NCBI GenBank assembly: GCA_951802115.1
Contig: CATOPL010000001.1
Location: forward strand, 62,001-126,000
Reading direction: 5' to 3'
Length of the DNA: 64,000 nt
From: an uncultured Lachnospiraceae bacterium
Lineage (GTDB): Bacteria > Bacillota > Clostridia > Lachnospirales > Lachnospiraceae
Under the pieces are notes generated by a model. The model did not search any database and was not told the origin of the DNA. It saw nothing but the letters and a program-made list of their open reading frames with translations. Positions 63,110 through 64,000 of the stretch are shown one piece after another (positions within the stretch are counted from its first letter, which is position 1; each line of letters starts with the position of its first letter). Position numbers and translations under genes: made by a program.

Positions 63110-63874
63110 CTATTCCCCAAGATATGCTGTAATCACTTCCGGATTTTTCAGCACTTCGGAAGTATCCCCATTTGCCAGAACCTGCCCGAAATTCAATACA
63201 GTCAGCCTCTCGCAAATACCTGCCACCAGCTTCATATCATGTTCGATCAGAAGAATCGTCATATGGAATTCGTCGCGCACAAAACTGATCGTATCCATCA
63301 GCTCCTGCGTCTCATTGGGATTCATGCCCGCCGCCGGTTCGTCCAGAAGCAGAAGCTTCGGGTTCGTGGCAAGCGCACGGGCAATCTCCAGCTTTCTCTG
63401 CTTTCCATAAGGGAGATTGGAAGCCATATGCTCTGCTTCTTTTTCCAGTTCAAACACTTTCAGAATCTCCAGCGCGCGCTCATCCATCTCCCGCTCCGCT
63501 CTGCGGTATGCAGGAAGGCGAAGGATTCCCGTAAATGCAGAATAAGTATACTCTTTCTGGTTGTGTAATCCCACTTTTACATTGTCCAGCACTGTAAGCC
63601 CGGAAAAAAGCCGGATATTCTGGAATGTCCTTGCAATTCCCGATTTATTGATTTCTATATTACTTTTTCCGGTAATATCTTCTCCATCCAGATATATTTT
63701 CCCATCCGTAGGTTTATAGACGCCGGTCAGCAGATTGAATACGGTGGTTTTTCCTGCTCCGTTCGGCCCGATCAGGCCATAGAGTTGCCCCTGTTCAATC
63801 TTCAGATTAAAGTCGTCCACTGCGCGCAGACCGCCAAAAGAAATACCCAGATTTTTCACTTCCAGTAATGCCAT
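63110..63874 (-). CDS. livG: Branched-chain amino acid ABC transporter ATPase LivG
   Basis: The second HAAT ATPase (254 residues): GPNGAGKTTVFNLLTGVY (Walker A), LPYGKQRKLEIARAL (signature in the Liv form) and LLLLDEPAAGMNP (Walker B). It starts one base after the livM stop, with AAGGAGG inside livM. Confidence 0.95.
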   Translation of the reverse strand: MALLEVKNLGISFGGLRAVDDFNLKIEQGQLYGLIGPNGAGKTTVFNLLTGVYKPTDGKIYLDGEDITGKSNIEINKSGIARTFQNIRLFSGLTVLDNVKVGLHNQKEYTYSAFTGILRLPAYRRAEREMDERALEILKVFELEKEAEHMASNLPYGKQRKLEIARALATNPKLLLLDEPAAGMNPNETQELMDTISFVRDEFHMTILLIEHDMKLVAGICERLTVLNFGQVLANGDTSEVLKNPEVITAYLGE

Positions 63875-63875
63875 C

Positions 63876-64000
63876 CTATTGTTCCTCCTTCCCTTCTTTT
63901 GTCCGTCCCAGCAGTCTTTTTAAAGAAAAACGCTCTCTGAACGCCTTACCTGCCGGACTGGAGGTAAAGAGCATCATCGCAATCAGCACGATGGCATAGA
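63876..64000 (-). CDS. livM: Branched-chain amino acid ABC permease LivM (partial, C-terminal 41 residues)
   Basis: Runs off the right edge. The visible end is a hydrophobic helix (YAIVLIAMMLFTSSPAG) followed by a basic tail ending EGKEEQ, as expected for LivM ahead of livG. The overlap geometry with livG supports one operon. Confidence 0.8.
   Translation of the reverse strand, partial: YAIVLIAMMLFTSSPAGKAFRERFSLKRLLGRTKEGKEEQ

Overview
The window reads as chromosomal DNA of a Gram-positive anaerobe of the class Clostridia, most likely family Lachnospiraceae. This is inferred from gene content (DUF4317 protein, PadR-DUF1700-DUF4097-PspC operon, shared MsmX/UgpC-type sugar ATPase, orphan CUT1 importers, VanZ, GH25 lysozyme), from strong AGGAGG-type ribosome binding sites, and from moderate GC. 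I see no rRNA, tRNA, CRISPR array, complete IS or prophage. Both ends cut a gene: diaminopropionate ammonia-lyase (left) and a LivM permease (right).

Layout. 1-5.1 kb: dpaL preceded by a textbook sigma-54 promoter and three repeated palindromes, next to the gene for a sigma-54 activator that lies in a PucR-type regulator / membrane GH25 lysozyme / activator operon. 5.3-12.9 kb: shared sugar-importer ATPase, DUF4317 protein, D-lactate dehydrogenase, RidA, MATE exporter, VanZ, and a MerR regulator with membrane segments coupled to a short YidC-like protein; a 209-bp element with terminal inverted repeats lies here. 13.7-16 kb: PadR envelope operon. 16-22.5 kb: PurF-like protein without its catalytic Cys, twin XRE repressors with matching operators facing a Cys-rich membrane protein, an ArsC-like mini protein, a GH13 enzyme with a long low-complexity tail, and a class I amidotransferase whose nucleophile is displaced. 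22.5-32.4 kb: an operon of two lipoproteins that join an Asp-box N-terminal region to a sugar-binding-protein region, two CUT1 permeases and a HlyD-type adaptor, with a divergent orphan histidine kinase. 32.5-34.4 kb: RlaP-like nucleotidyltransferase and a papain-like candidate. 34.5-41 kb: TRAP transporter, altronate dehydratase, GntR regulator and HpcH/HpaI aldolase, linked by shared palindromes. 41.2-48.3 kb: amino-sugar (sialate/ManNAc) operon with NanE, ROK kinase, SGNH esterase and CUT1 importer, under an RpiR regulator; no NanA lyase is present. 48.5-53.2 kb: ClpA, ClpS and a SUV3-like RNA helicase. 53.4-64 kb: PAP2 phosphatase, glycosyltransferase, UDP-galactopyranose mutase, MutY, HAD hydrolase, amidohydrolase, M23 peptidase, cold-shock protein, a lipoprotein amidase and a Liv amino-acid importer.

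How it fits together. The two CUT1 importers lack their own ATPase, so the orphan MsmX/UgpC-type ATPase at 5.3 kb is a natural energiser. Several loci show cis-elements that match the adjacent regulator: sigma-54 activator sites, the XRE operator GGACT-N6-AGTCC, the GntR operator CTGATATATCAG, and a response-regulator-like direct repeat in front of the lipoprotein/HlyD operon. A dispersed family of GAGCGT-type inverted repeats occurs at four sites; in two of them it supplies the last bases of a stop codon. The most novel candidates are the Asp-box/SBP-HlyD operon and the twin-XRE/Cys-rich membrane protein module.
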